A stretch of DNA of 64,000 nucleotides from Paraburkholderia polaris (lineage in GTDB: Bacteria; Pseudomonadota; Gammaproteobacteria; Burkholderiales; Burkholderiaceae). The DNA is taken from NCBI RefSeq assembly GCF_012927345.1, contig NZ_JABBGJ010000016.1, positions 62,001-126,000 of the forward strand. Reading direction: 5' to 3'. The stretch's first letter is position 1; every line of letters begins with the position of its first letter. The position numbers and the translations under genes are program-made. Under the pieces are notes generated by a model. That model had not been told where the DNA came from and searched no databases. It saw only the letters and a list, made by a program, of their open reading frames with translations. Positions 37,670-45,812 of this stretch are shown here, one piece after another.

Positions 37670-37751
37670 CGCCGCTGCGCAAGGCGCAGGCCAATCGAAC
37701 CAGGTATCGACTGACGAGACGACGCTGCATCGCGCAGCGTTTTGCAAAGGC

Positions 37752-37790
37752 AAAAGCAAAAACGGCGTTGTGATTTCTCACAACGCCGTT
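37752..37790 (-). terminator. Terminator downstream of tRNA-His
   Basis: Perfect 13-bp arms AACGGCGTTGTGA and TCACAACGCCGTT around TTTC. On the minus strand the hairpin is followed by a T-rich run. It lies 39 bases beyond the tRNA 3' end. Confidence 0.85.
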
Positions 37791-37828
37791 CGGTCAAACT
37801 TTCGCAAACTTTTACTGCTTGAATTCTT

Positions 37829-37905
37829 TGGGGTGGCTGATGGGGCTCGAACCCACGACAACAGGAATCACAATCCTGGACTCTACCAACTGAGCTACAG
37901 CCACC
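37829..37905 (-). tRNA. tRNA-His (GTG), CCA encoded
   Basis: The minus strand folds into a complete cloverleaf. The acceptor stem includes the extra 5' G typical of tRNA-His, the D arm reads AGCTCAGTTGGTAGAG, the anticodon arm CAGGA-TTGTGAT-TCCTG has anticodon GTG, and the T arm contains GGTTCGAGCC. The 3' CCA is encoded. It lies downstream of dusA on the same strand. Confidence 0.96.
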
Positions 37906-38007
37906 ACTGACATCTGCTTGACTTGCTAAGTAACTCGTTGCTGAGAAACTTGGCTCGTCGATGAAGAAACGAGATTATACGAACAAGAATCTCGTTTGCC
38001 TAGTCCT

Positions 38008-39009
38008 TTATTCAAAAATTTCGACGGGCTCACGCAGATGCTGCCTTGCCTCGTCGAAGATGCTCAGATCGCGCGCCGCCAGACGTTTGCTATCGGACAA
38101 AACGCGACGCCATCCACGTGCACCTGCCTCACCGCGATAGAGGCCGAGCGCATGACGCGTGATCGAACCAAGGTACGTGCCGCGAGCCATTTCAGCCGCG
38201 CAATATTCGATCAGCTTCGCCTCGACCTGCTCGCGCGTGAGCGGCGCATCCGTTGAGCCATAAAAGCGTGCGTCGACATCGGCCAGCACATAAGGGTTGT
38301 GATAAGCCTCGCGGCCAAGCATCACACCATCGATGTGCTGAAGATGCGTCTCCACCTCATCAAGCGTCTTGATGCCGCCATTGATGATGATCTCCAGATG
38401 CGGGAAATCGCGCTTCAACTGATACGCGTAATCGTATTTGAGTGGCGGAATCTCGCGGTTCTCTTTCGGGCTCAAGCCCTTAAGAATCGCGTTGCGCGCG
38501 TGCACGACGAACACGTTGCAACCGGCATCGGCGACCGTGCCGACGAAATCGCGCACAAAGCCATATTCCTCGACCGCATCGACGCCAATCCGGTGCTTGA
38601 CCGTGACCGGTACCGAGACGGCATCGCGCATTGCCTTCACGCAATCAGCGACGAGTTGCGGCTCGTTCATCAGGCAAGCGCCGAACGCACCGCGCTGCAC
38701 ACGCTCAGACGGGCAGCCGCAGTTCAGATTGATCTCGTCATAGCCCCATTGCTCACCCAGCTTAGCCGAACGCGCAAGGTCGTCAGGCTCACTGCCGCCG
38801 AGTTGCAAAGCAACCGGCGCTTCTTCGGGCGTAAACGCCAGATGGCGCGGCACATCGCCGTGCAGCAACGCGCCGGTCGTGACCATTTCGGTGTAGAGCC
38901 ATGTATGGCGCGATATCACGCGATGCAGCGAGCGGCAGTGACGATCGGTCCAGTCCATCATGGGCGCGACGCTCACGCGGCGTGGACTGGGAGTTTGAGC
39001 TGAAGACAT
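38008..39009 (-). CDS. dusA: tRNA-dihydrouridine(20/20a) synthase DusA
   Basis: 333 aa flavoenzyme with the Dus motifs SVAPMMDWTDRHCR, LQLGGSEPDDLA, YDEINLNCGCPSERVQRGAFGACLM (active-site Cys) and VTVKHRIGVD. It reduces uridine 20/20a in the tRNA D-loop using FMN and NADPH. It precedes tRNA-His on the same strand, with about 100 bp between. Confidence 0.95.
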   Translation of the reverse strand: MSSAQTPSPRRVSVAPMMDWTDRHCRSLHRVISRHTWLYTEMVTTGALLHGDVPRHLAFTPEEAPVALQLGGSEPDDLARSAKLGEQWGYDEINLNCGCPSERVQRGAFGACLMNEPQLVADCVKAMRDAVSVPVTVKHRIGVDAVEEYGFVRDFVGTVADAGCNVFVVHARNAILKGLSPKENREIPPLKYDYAYQLKRDFPHLEIIINGGIKTLDEVETHLQHIDGVMLGREAYHNPYVLADVDARFYGSTDAPLTREQVEAKLIEYCAAEMARGTYLGSITRHALGLYRGEAGARGWRRVLSDSKRLAARDLSIFDEARQHLREPVEIFE

Positions 39010-39359
39010 GGGGCGGCCAGACGGCTTGAATCAAACCGCAATTTTACCGCAAGTAGCCAAATGCCCCTGAAACGCTTGTGACGAGCGAGGAATTCCCGCA
39101 AATCCCGCCGATAACCCGCCCTGCCAAGCGGGTCTTTCAACGTCGAAAACACTTGACAGACGGGGTCAGTCCACCGCTAACACCTGTCCCATATACGTCA
39201 GACCGATTATTTCAATAACGAGAACAGTAATTTCAGATTATCGGCACAAATTCTTGATAGTAGGGGTATACACTGCATTCCATCGACGTTGCAGACACAC
39301 CTCACCGGCCCCTGCGACGCCTTCCTGAAATGAAGTCGAAACGTTATCGGAGTCACACC
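39010..39359. promoter_or_regulatory. Divergent gap between dusA and a small secreted protein gene
   Basis: No gene. Around 39200-39275 the DNA becomes AT-rich (for example TTATTTCAATAACGAGAACAG and TTCTTGATAGTAGGGGTATACA), probably the promoter of the small secreted protein gene that starts at 39360. The GGGGTATAC segment resembles a -10 element but the pairing with a -35 is unsure. Confidence 0.4.
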
Positions 39360-39629
39360 ATGAAGACCAAGCTTATCGCCGCCCTGTTGGTTGCTGTTTC
39401 TGCCTCGATCGCTGCTCCCGCATTCGCTAGCGGCTACGGCCCGGCACCGTTCTATCGTCCGTCGGTCGGCGCACCGGCTTCGCAACAAGGCCAGAACTCG
39501 CAAACCGTCGCGGCTGAACGCGCTAGCGCCGAATCGAACGCATACGGTGGCGTGAACAACGTGTCGTCGCAATCGGGTACGCGTGCACCGGCTTCGTCGG
39601 GCCCGCAATCGGTTTTCTTCGGCCACTAA
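39360..39629 (+). CDS. Small secreted protein, unknown function
   Basis: 89 aa from ATG 39360 (CGGAGT ribosome-binding site). The signal peptide MKTKLIAALLVAVSASIAAPAFA is followed by a short Ser/Gln/Gly-rich mature part ending PQSVFFGH. No family recognised. Similar small secreted proteins with this composition are frequent in Burkholderiaceae. Confidence 0.72.
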   Translation: MKTKLIAALLVAVSASIAAPAFASGYGPAPFYRPSVGAPASQQGQNSQTVAAERASAESNAYGGVNNVSSQSGTRAPASSGPQSVFFGH

Positions 39630-39671
39630 TCTGTTGCCGTTGAAGGTTGCCGTCCACAAGACGGCAGCCGA

Positions 39672-39712
39672 ACTGGGCGCCGCGCATGCAGCAATGCATG
39701 CCGGCGCCCAGT
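39672..39712. terminator. Long hairpin between convergent genes
   Basis: Arms ACTGGGCGCCGCGCATGCA and TGCATGCCGGCGCCCAGT (one bulge) around GCAA. It lies between the small secreted protein gene and the convergent VOC gene. Its TGCA-GCA-TGCA centre resembles the hairpin at 16224-16260. Confidence 0.65.
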
Positions 39713-39764
39713 CCCGTTTACACGGCGGCCGCGCCTACGGTATCAAGCCCCGACCACGGGCTCA

Positions 39765-40160
39765 TTACGCCCCGCGCATATCCTCTTTCGCCGATTCGCA
39801 AAAACGAATCCGGTTACCGAACGGATCGACCGTCTCCAGCACTTTTCCCCACGGCAACGCTTCAACACCCGGTTTCCCGTACTTGTAGTCTTTGCGCTGA
39901 AGTTCGGCATGCAACGCGTCGATGTCCCGCACCGGCACGAAAATCGTCGAACCCGGCGTTGCGTCGCCATGATGCTCGCTCAAGTGCAAAATCAGCTCGG
40001 AGCGGCGCACCTGCGCGTAGAGGGGAAAATTGGCGTCGAAGCGGTGTTCCCAGTCAATGGTGAAGCCGAGAAAGTCCACGTAAAACTCCCTGGCTTTCTC
40101 TTCAGAAAAGATACGGATGATCGGAATGGCAGGTGCCAGGTGCACAGCGGTCTCCAGCAA
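39765..40160 (-). CDS. VOC/glyoxalase superfamily protein
   Basis: 131 aa with two beta-alpha-beta-beta modules typical of the vicinal oxygen chelate fold (IPIIRIFSEEKAREFYVDFLGFTIDWEH, then LILHLSEHH, then VLETVDPFGNRIRFCE). Relatives include bleomycin-binding proteins and glyoxalases; metal ligands His and Glu are present in these motifs. The substrate is unknown. Confidence 0.85.
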   Translation of the reverse strand: MLETAVHLAPAIPIIRIFSEEKAREFYVDFLGFTIDWEHRFDANFPLYAQVRRSELILHLSEHHGDATPGSTIFVPVRDIDALHAELQRKDYKYGKPGVEALPWGKVLETVDPFGNRIRFCESAKEDMRGA

Positions 40161-40213
40161 GTCGAAAGATCGTCAGCTTAATCGAATGCGCTTGCCAGCT
40201 CACGCGCTTGTGA

Positions 40214-40456
40214 CTATGCGGCGAGGCCGGCATCGATCGTTTCGCGCGCCGCCGTGAAGCCTGCCTGGGCCGCGGCGTGCTCGGTGGACCACAGGGTGTC
40301 GATGTGCACGAGCCGCCAATCGACCACCACCGCGTCGTCGCGCAACACCCGAAAGTGCGCCTTGACGCCGGTGAGCACCTGTTCGACCGCAACTTCGATG
40401 TCGTAGACCTGATAGCGCTCCTGGTAGTCGCCCATGTCGAGGCCCTTCGGCTCCAT
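40214..40456 (-). CDS. Small hypothetical protein
   Basis: 80 aa from ATG 40456, which has an excellent ribosome-binding site (AAGGAGGC). Sequence MEPKGLDMGDYQERYQVYDIEV, then QVLTGVKAHFRVLRDDAVVVDWRLVHIDTLW. No family recognised. No signal peptide or membrane helix. The strong ribosome-binding site supports a real gene. Confidence 0.68.
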   Translation of the reverse strand: MEPKGLDMGDYQERYQVYDIEVAVEQVLTGVKAHFRVLRDDAVVVDWRLVHIDTLWSTEHAAAQAGFTAARETIDAGLAA

Positions 40457-40568
40457 GATCGCCTCCTTGTTGTCTCTCCGTGTTCCTCGCGAAAATCCGC
40501 GGCCATACCTCTCCACCGGGCCGTCGTCGCGGCTCGGAGCATGCACCGGCTCGGCCCTCATCTGACGA

Positions 40569-40766
40569 TCAGTCGCAATCGCCAGAAAGGTACTGCCGGC
40601 CGCTGCAGGTGATTTCGACTTCGCCGCCGCTCGCTTCGGCGGCGAGCCCGTTCGACAGCAATTCCGCCGTGACGGATTGCGCAAACTTCGGCATGGGCTG
40701 TCCGACGCCGACATCGTTCAGGCGCCGCAATGCTTCAACCGCTTCCGGACTTAATGACTTCGACAT
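40569..40766 (-). CDS. Small hypothetical protein
   Basis: 65 aa from ATG 40766 (GGAGAC upstream). MSKSLSPEAVEALRRLNDVG, then PKFAQSVTAELLSNGLAAEASGGEVEITCSGRQYL resembles a small winged-helix-like module, but no family is assigned. It lies 112 bp upstream of the 80-aa hypothetical gene on the same strand and could share its transcript. Confidence 0.6.
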   Translation of the reverse strand: MSKSLSPEAVEALRRLNDVGVGQPMPKFAQSVTAELLSNGLAAEASGGEVEITCSGRQYLSGDCD

Positions 40767-41042
40767 GGCCGTCTCCGTCGTGATGCTCAATTCATCGTAG
40801 CAAGTTTCGCGGGAGCACGCAGGGGCGCGTCGCGGCATGGACGTTGCGTGCCGTTTGGATGGGGGCGTGCCCGGCGTTGCGCGCCGGCATTGTTTGCGCG
40901 CCGCTGCGTGCACGGCATTGGCGTATTTAGGCGAGCCGATATCTGAACGCAGCGCAATCCGCGAATTTGCGCGCAGCACTGGGTCTATCCCACGAGCGTG
41001 GCGGCAGCAAATCCAGCAAGCGGCATCGGAAAGGAGGACGAG

Positions 41043-41318
41043 ATGGAGCGAAGCAGAATAGCAGCGATGAAGGCATGCGGCGCGCTCGCGGCGTTCAGCG
41101 CAAGCGTCACCTTGGCGTTCGGACAAGCGTCGAGTCCGGCGCAAAAGACACAGGCAGCGCCGCAGAATGGCGGCGCATCGATGGTAAAGCCGCCCGAAGC
41201 AGCCTCGGGCTCAGGCGGTTCGAGCAATCCCGACAATATGCCGATCAAGCGTCCAGACAAACCGACCAACGACAAGATGATGCACGAGCCGCCCGCCAGC
41301 GCCGCCAACGCAAAATAG
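41043..41318 (+). CDS. Small secreted protein, unknown function
   Basis: 91 aa from ATG 41043 with a strong ribosome-binding site (AAAGGAGGA). A signal peptide (cleavage likely after LAFGQA) precedes a Pro/Ser/Gly/Lys-rich, probably disordered mature chain. No family recognised. Divergent from the 65-aa gene. Confidence 0.68.
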   Translation: MERSRIAAMKACGALAAFSASVTLAFGQASSPAQKTQAAPQNGGASMVKPPEAASGSGGSSNPDNMPIKRPDKPTNDKMMHEPPASAANAK

Positions 41319-41374
41319 CGTCGGCGCGCGGGGCGGTACGAATGGTGCAAACGGTGCGAATAGTGCGGTCGGGC

Positions 41375-41590
41375 TTACAGACGCGCGATCGACACCTCCG
41401 TCGACTTCACCAGCGCGACCACTTCCGAGCCGACCTTCAAGTCGAGTTCGTCGACCGAACGTGTGGTGATCACCGAGGTGACGATACCGAACGGCGTGTC
41501 CACATCGACCTCGGACACCACCGGTCCGCGGATGATTTCCTTGACCTTGCCTTTGAACTGATTGCGTACATTGATTGCGGAAATGGTCAT
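41375..41590 (-). CDS. Molbindin-like TOBE domain protein
   Basis: 71 aa single TOBE/Mop domain: MTISAINVRNQFKGKVKEIIRGPVVSEVDVDTPFGIVTSVITTRSVDELDLKVGSEVVALVKSTEVSIARL-type pattern, with the conserved N-terminal SAINVRNQ and C-terminal ALVKSTEV. Such proteins bind molybdate or other oxyanions in the cytoplasm. It is the last gene after ssuB, 48 bp downstream, so it probably belongs to the sulfonate operon. Confidence 0.88.
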   Translation of the reverse strand: MTISAINVRNQFKGKVKEIIRGPVVSEVDVDTPFGIVTSVITTRSVDELDLKVGSEVVALVKSTEVSIARL

Positions 41591-41637
41591 ATCGAGTGAC
41601 TCCAGAAAAGCGATTGAAAACAGTCAGTCAAGGGATC

Positions 41638-42639
41638 TCAGACGGCCCAACGGACGTCTGTCGGCCGCCTGAGGCGGCCCTCGTCACGTGCGTCGTAAGC
41701 GCGATGGGACAGCGCGTCGTCATTCGGCGCCGTCTTCAGTACGCGTTGCAACACATGTTCTTCCAGCGCGGCAAAACCGGCCGACGCACGCGCCCGCGGG
41801 CGCGCAAGCGGCACCGGCTGATCGAGCGCAATGCGACCTTCTTCGATCAGCAGAATCCGGTCGCCTAGCGCGACGGCTTCGTGCACATCGTGCGTCACCA
41901 GCAGCGCGGTGAATTGATGTTCGCGCCACAGGCGTTCGATCAGCGCGTGCATCTCGATGCGCGTCAAGGCGTCGAGCGCGCCGAGCGGCTCGTCCAGCAG
42001 CAATAATTGCGGCCGATGCACCAGCGCACGCGCCAACGCCACACGCTGACGCTGACCGCCGGAGAGCTGCGCGGGCCAATCGTTGGCGCGCTCCAGCAAG
42101 CCGACTTCGTCGAGCACGGCGCGCGCATCTTCACGCGCGCTGCGGCCGAGGCCAAGCATCACGTTTTGCAGCACGCTCTTCCAGGGCAAGAGCCGCGCGT
42201 CCTGAAACATAATGCGGGTATCGAGCGGCTGACCGTCTTCGGTGCGCTTTTCGAGCACGCCCGACGTGGTCTTCTCCAGACCCGCGACCAGTCGCAACAA
42301 GGTCGATTTCCCGCAGCCGCTGCGGCCGACAATCGCCACGAAGCTGCCGCGCTCGATCGACAGATCAAAATCGGACAACACCTTGCGCTCGCCGTACTGC
42401 TTGCCGACGCCGCGTAACTCGACGGAATAATCGGCGGACCGGCGTGCGTCGTTGCGCGCCAAGGCACCCGCCGCCGAGGGCACGCCGCCCACGCGAGGGT
42501 AATCGTGCGCCGGATCTGCGCGGTCGAAGCCGGCGGCCTCATCTGCGTCGTGATCGACGGTGCGCGGTTGCGCCAGTTCGGCTTCGAGGTCGCTGCCCAC
42601 GATACCGCCGAATGACGCCGACAATGTCGTTGCGCTCAT
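41638..42639 (-). CDS. ssuB: Aliphatic sulfonate ABC transporter ATP-binding protein
   Basis: 333 aa from ATG 42639 (GAGGAGCG ribosome-binding site). Walker A GRSGCGKSTLLRLVAGLE, signature QLSGGQRQRVALARAL and Walker B LLLDEPLGALD are intact. About 75 extra residues precede the ATPase domain compared with E. coli SsuB. It powers sulfonate import with SsuC. Its start overlaps the ssuC stop. Confidence 0.93.
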   Translation of the reverse strand: MSATTLSASFGGIVGSDLEAELAQPRTVDHDADEAAGFDRADPAHDYPRVGGVPSAAGALARNDARRSADYSVELRGVGKQYGERKVLSDFDLSIERGSFVAIVGRSGCGKSTLLRLVAGLEKTTSGVLEKRTEDGQPLDTRIMFQDARLLPWKSVLQNVMLGLGRSAREDARAVLDEVGLLERANDWPAQLSGGQRQRVALARALVHRPQLLLLDEPLGALDALTRIEMHALIERLWREHQFTALLVTHDVHEAVALGDRILLIEEGRIALDQPVPLARPRARASAGFAALEEHVLQRVLKTAPNDDALSHRAYDARDEGRLRRPTDVRWAV

Positions 42640-43496
42640 ACTTTCGCTCCTCGTTGATAGGCCGGATGCCAACGCAGCGACACGCGCTCGAGTGTCTTGG
42701 CCAGCACGTCGGCGAGTTTGCCGAGCGCCGCGTACAGCAGGATGCCCACCACCACGACATCGGTTTGCAGGAATTCGCGTGCGTTCATCGTCATGTAGCC
42801 GATGCCCGACTGCGCGGAAATGGTTTCAGCGACGATCAGCGTGACCCACATCAGCCCGAACGCGAAACGCACGCCGACCAGAATCGACGGCAACGCGCCC
42901 GGCAGGACCACGTGCCGGTACAGTGCGAAACCCTTCACGCCGTAACTGCGCGCCATTTCGATCAGATTGGCATCGACCGAACGGATGCCGTGAAACGTGT
43001 TCACGTAGATCGGGAAAAACACGCCCAGCGCGACGAGAAACACCTTCGCTTCTTCCTCGATACCGAACCACAGGATGACGAGCGGGATCATCGCCAGCGC
43101 GGGAATGTTGCGGACCATCTGCACGGTCGAATCGAGCGCGATTTCGGCGGGTTTGAAAAGACCCGTCGCGAGGCCGAGCACGAGCCCAATACCGCCGCCG
43201 ATCGCAAAGCCGGACACCGCGCGCCACGTGCTGACTTTCACGTCCGCCCACATTTCGCCGGACTGGATCAGCGACCACGCGGCCTTCACGACCGCAAGCG
43301 GTTCGGGCAGCACACGCGTCGAGAGAATGCCGCTACGCGCCGCGAATTCCCACGCCAGCAGAATCGCCAGCGGCGCGAGCCACGGTGCAAGATGCGCACC
43401 GATGCGGCGCAATACGGCGAGACCCGCGCCTTGGCCCGCGCCAGGAGCCGCGCCCGCGTTCGTGCCTCGTTCCGCACGCACAGTGGATTGAGCCAT
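42636..43496 (-). CDS. ssuC: Aliphatic sulfonate ABC transporter permease
   Basis: 286 aa from ATG 43496 (MAQSTVRAERGTN). About six transmembrane helices, with the permease motif EMARSYGVKGFALYRHVVLPGALPSILVGVRFAFG. It forms the channel for sulfonates with SsuB and an external binding protein. No ssuA is present nearby. The in-frame codons before ATG 43496 overlap the gap and the end of ssuD and lack membrane-protein character. Confidence 0.94.
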   Translation of the reverse strand: MAQSTVRAERGTNAGAAPGAGQGAGLAVLRRIGAHLAPWLAPLAILLAWEFAARSGILSTRVLPEPLAVVKAAWSLIQSGEMWADVKVSTWRAVSGFAIGGGIGLVLGLATGLFKPAEIALDSTVQMVRNIPALAMIPLVILWFGIEEEAKVFLVALGVFFPIYVNTFHGIRSVDANLIEMARSYGVKGFALYRHVVLPGALPSILVGVRFAFGLMWVTLIVAETISAQSGIGYMTMNAREFLQTDVVVVGILLYAALGKLADVLAKTLERVSLRWHPAYQRGAKV

Positions 43497-43551
43497 GATG
43501 ATTTCCTCGTTGCCTATCGATGGGCGTCGTTGACGAACCGGGCGAACCTGC

Positions 43552-44712
43552 TCAGCTCGAGCTTGTCGCCTTCGGCAGATACTCGTTGCCGACGATCTCG
43601 CCGAACGGACCCGAGAGCGGGCCACGGGCCTTCTTGGTTTGATGGCCCGGCAGCAGCGGAAACACCAGTTCGGCGAAGCGATACGACTCTTCAAGATGCG
43701 GATAGCCCGACAGGATGAACGTGTCGATACCAAGTTCGGCGTATTCCTTCATTAGCGCGGCCACCTGTTCGGGATTACCGACCAGCGCCGTGCCCGCGCC
43801 TCCGCGCACGAGACCCACGCCCGCCCACAGATGCGGATAGACCTCGAGTTCCGCGCGGCCGCCGCGCTTGCCGCCGTGCAAGGCAGCCATGCGCCGCTGC
43901 CCTTCCGAATCCATCTTCGAGAACGACGCTTGCGCACGAGCAATCGTTTCGTCGTCGAGCTTGCTGATCAGCTTGTCGGCGGCGGCCCATGCTTCCTCTT
44001 CGGTTTCGCGCACGATCACGTGAAGGCGAATGCCGAACTTGATCTGGCGGCCGCGCGCTTCAGCGCGGGCGCGAATGTCGGAGATCTTCTTCGCGATGGC
44101 TGCGGGCGGCTCGCCCCACGTCAGATACGTGTCGATGTGATCGGCCGCGATATCGTGCGCCGCAGCCGACGAACCGCCGAACCACAGCGGCGGATGCGGG
44201 TTCTGCACCGGCGGATACAGCGACTTGCCGCCCTTCGAGATCAGATGCTTGCCGTTGAATTCGATCGAATCGTTGGTGTGCGCGGCGGTCAGTAGCTTGC
44301 GCCAGATGTGCAGGAATTCGTCAGTGATTTCATAACGCGTGTCGTGGTCGACGAATATACCGTCGCCTTCCAGTTCGGCCGGAGCACCACCGGTCACCAC
44401 ATTGATCAGCAAACGCCCGTTCGACAAACGATCGAAAGTGGCCGCCATGCGCGCCGCCAGACCCGGCGAAGAAAGGCCTGGACGGATCGCTACCAGAAAC
44501 TTCAGGCGTTTGGTCGCGGCGATCAGGCTCGATGCGACGACCCAGGCGTCTTCGCACGAACGGCCGGTCGGCAGCAACACGCCTTCGTAGCCGAGCGTAT
44601 CGGCGGCGACGGCGACCTGCTGGAAGTAGTCGAAATCGGCTGCGCGTGCGCCTTGGGACGTACCGAGATAGCGGCTGTCGCCGTGAGTCGGAATGAACCA
44701 GAACACATTCAT
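43552..44712 (-). CDS. ssuD: FMNH2-dependent alkanesulfonate monooxygenase
   Basis: 386 aa from ATG 44712 with ribosome-binding site CAGGAGCAG (MNVFWFIPTHGDSRYLGTSQGARAADFDYFQQVA). Bacterial luciferase-like TIM barrel with FDRLSNGRLLINVVTGG, DEFLHIWRKLL and YPHLEESYRF motifs of SsuD. It cleaves alkanesulfonates to aldehyde and sulfite using reduced FMN. The partner flavin reductase SsuE is not encoded in this window. Confidence 0.95.
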   Translation of the reverse strand: MNVFWFIPTHGDSRYLGTSQGARAADFDYFQQVAVAADTLGYEGVLLPTGRSCEDAWVVASSLIAATKRLKFLVAIRPGLSSPGLAARMAATFDRLSNGRLLINVVTGGAPAELEGDGIFVDHDTRYEITDEFLHIWRKLLTAAHTNDSIEFNGKHLISKGGKSLYPPVQNPHPPLWFGGSSAAAHDIAADHIDTYLTWGEPPAAIAKKISDIRARAEARGRQIKFGIRLHVIVRETEEEAWAAADKLISKLDDETIARAQASFSKMDSEGQRRMAALHGGKRGGRAELEVYPHLWAGVGLVRGGAGTALVGNPEQVAALMKEYAELGIDTFILSGYPHLEESYRFAELVFPLLPGHQTKKARGPLSGPFGEIVGNEYLPKATSSS

Positions 44713-45271
44713 TTGCTGCTCCTGCTTGTTCGAAACTGGATTGAAATGGAGACGTGTGTAACGACGGTGCGTCGAGTGAAAGCGCGCACGCTGGTCGCGC
44801 GCCGCAAGCCGCGCGCCGCTGGTCGCGCACATCCATCCGGCACGAGAGCCGGAGATGGAAACGCTAAGAAGGACGGAACTACCGCGGTGAAGTGCGAACT
44901 AGTTGTGGATTAGTTCCGACAGCGCATCCACGAACGCGCGTGGGTCATGGAACAGTTGAAGATCGGCATCAGGCAGGACATCGCGACGGCTTCCCTCGAC
45001 CAAATGTGCGCGTGATGCGCTCGATTAAACAGGCGACGGCGGCAAACGCCGTCTGCATGGAGAAACAGTCTATGGATCGGGGCGCGGCTTTTGAACGATT
45101 TTTTTTAGCTTAGGTTTTCCACTTTCGTGATTAGCCCGACGCTAAAGCATACGGATGTTGCGCCTCACCGACGCTGGAAGCGGGTTGCCCCTATATATAA
45201 TGGCGCCACGTTTCCAATAATCCGGTGCAGGCCGCGCGAACCACGCCGCCTGAGCTCTCGCGGTGCAATGC
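44713..45271. other. Gap upstream of ssuD with a possible remnant and a hairpin
   Basis: This 560-bp stretch must contain the ssuD promoter. On the minus strand 44899-45024 reads without stops as a plausible C-terminal fragment (HLVEGSRRDVLPDADLQLF, then HDPRAFVDALSELIHN, stop), preceded by a stop and with no start codon. A hairpin GACGGCG/CGCCGTC lies at 45035-45053. A TATAAT at 45197-45202 probably belongs to the promoter of the membrane protein gene at 45272. No complete gene is visible. Confidence 0.4.
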
Positions 45272-45697
45272 ATGCAAAAACTCATCCTGCCGTTCGTCGC
45301 CGGTTTTCTGGCTTCCCTGTTCTTTCATGAATCGACCCTGGCGCTGCTGCACGCAGCCGGGCTGATCGACCCAACCGGTTTTTCGACCGCACCGTTTTTG
45401 CCGCTCGGGCTGCCCGAGTTCATTGCGAACGCAATCTGGAGCGCGTGCTGGGCGGTACTGATGGCGTGGCTGTTGCGCGTCGCGCCAGGGCGGCGCGCGC
45501 CATGGGTGCCCGCCTTTGTATTCGGCGGCATTGCGTTGACGGCGGCGAGCGTGTTCGTGGTCGATCCGCTGCGCGGCATCTGGCCGAGCGGCAATATGCT
45601 GCCGCGCCTCGCAGTGGGTTTCGCGGCGAACGCGATGTGGGGCTGGGGCGCGCTGGTGTTCATGCGCGCATTCATGGCGAGCGAAGACGAGGACTGA
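45272..45697 (+). CDS. Small integral membrane protein, unknown function
   Basis: 141 aa from ATG 45272 (MQKLILPFVAGFLASLFFHESTLALLHAAG). Four predicted transmembrane helices; no family named with certainty. The conserved-looking FHESTLALLHAAG near the N-terminus and WGWGALVFMRAFMASEDED at the end suggest an inner-membrane protein with short loops. GTG 45263 is an alternative start. Confidence 0.72.
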   Translation: MQKLILPFVAGFLASLFFHESTLALLHAAGLIDPTGFSTAPFLPLGLPEFIANAIWSACWAVLMAWLLRVAPGRRAPWVPAFVFGGIALTAASVFVVDPLRGIWPSGNMLPRLAVGFAANAMWGWGALVFMRAFMASEDED

Positions 45698-45812
45698 GCG
45701 TCTTGACGCCGGCTCGCGAGCTATGCTGATCGGGCGATCCGGCGATCCGGCGATCCGGCAACCGGCAACCGGCATAGCCTCTGCTGCTATCGTCACTGTT
45801 GCCCGGTCTTGC

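Noticed and set aside
37829..39009. Integration site at tRNA-His/dusA
   Set aside because: Both are known phage integration targets, but no integrase, duplicated tRNA end or prophage gene is present.
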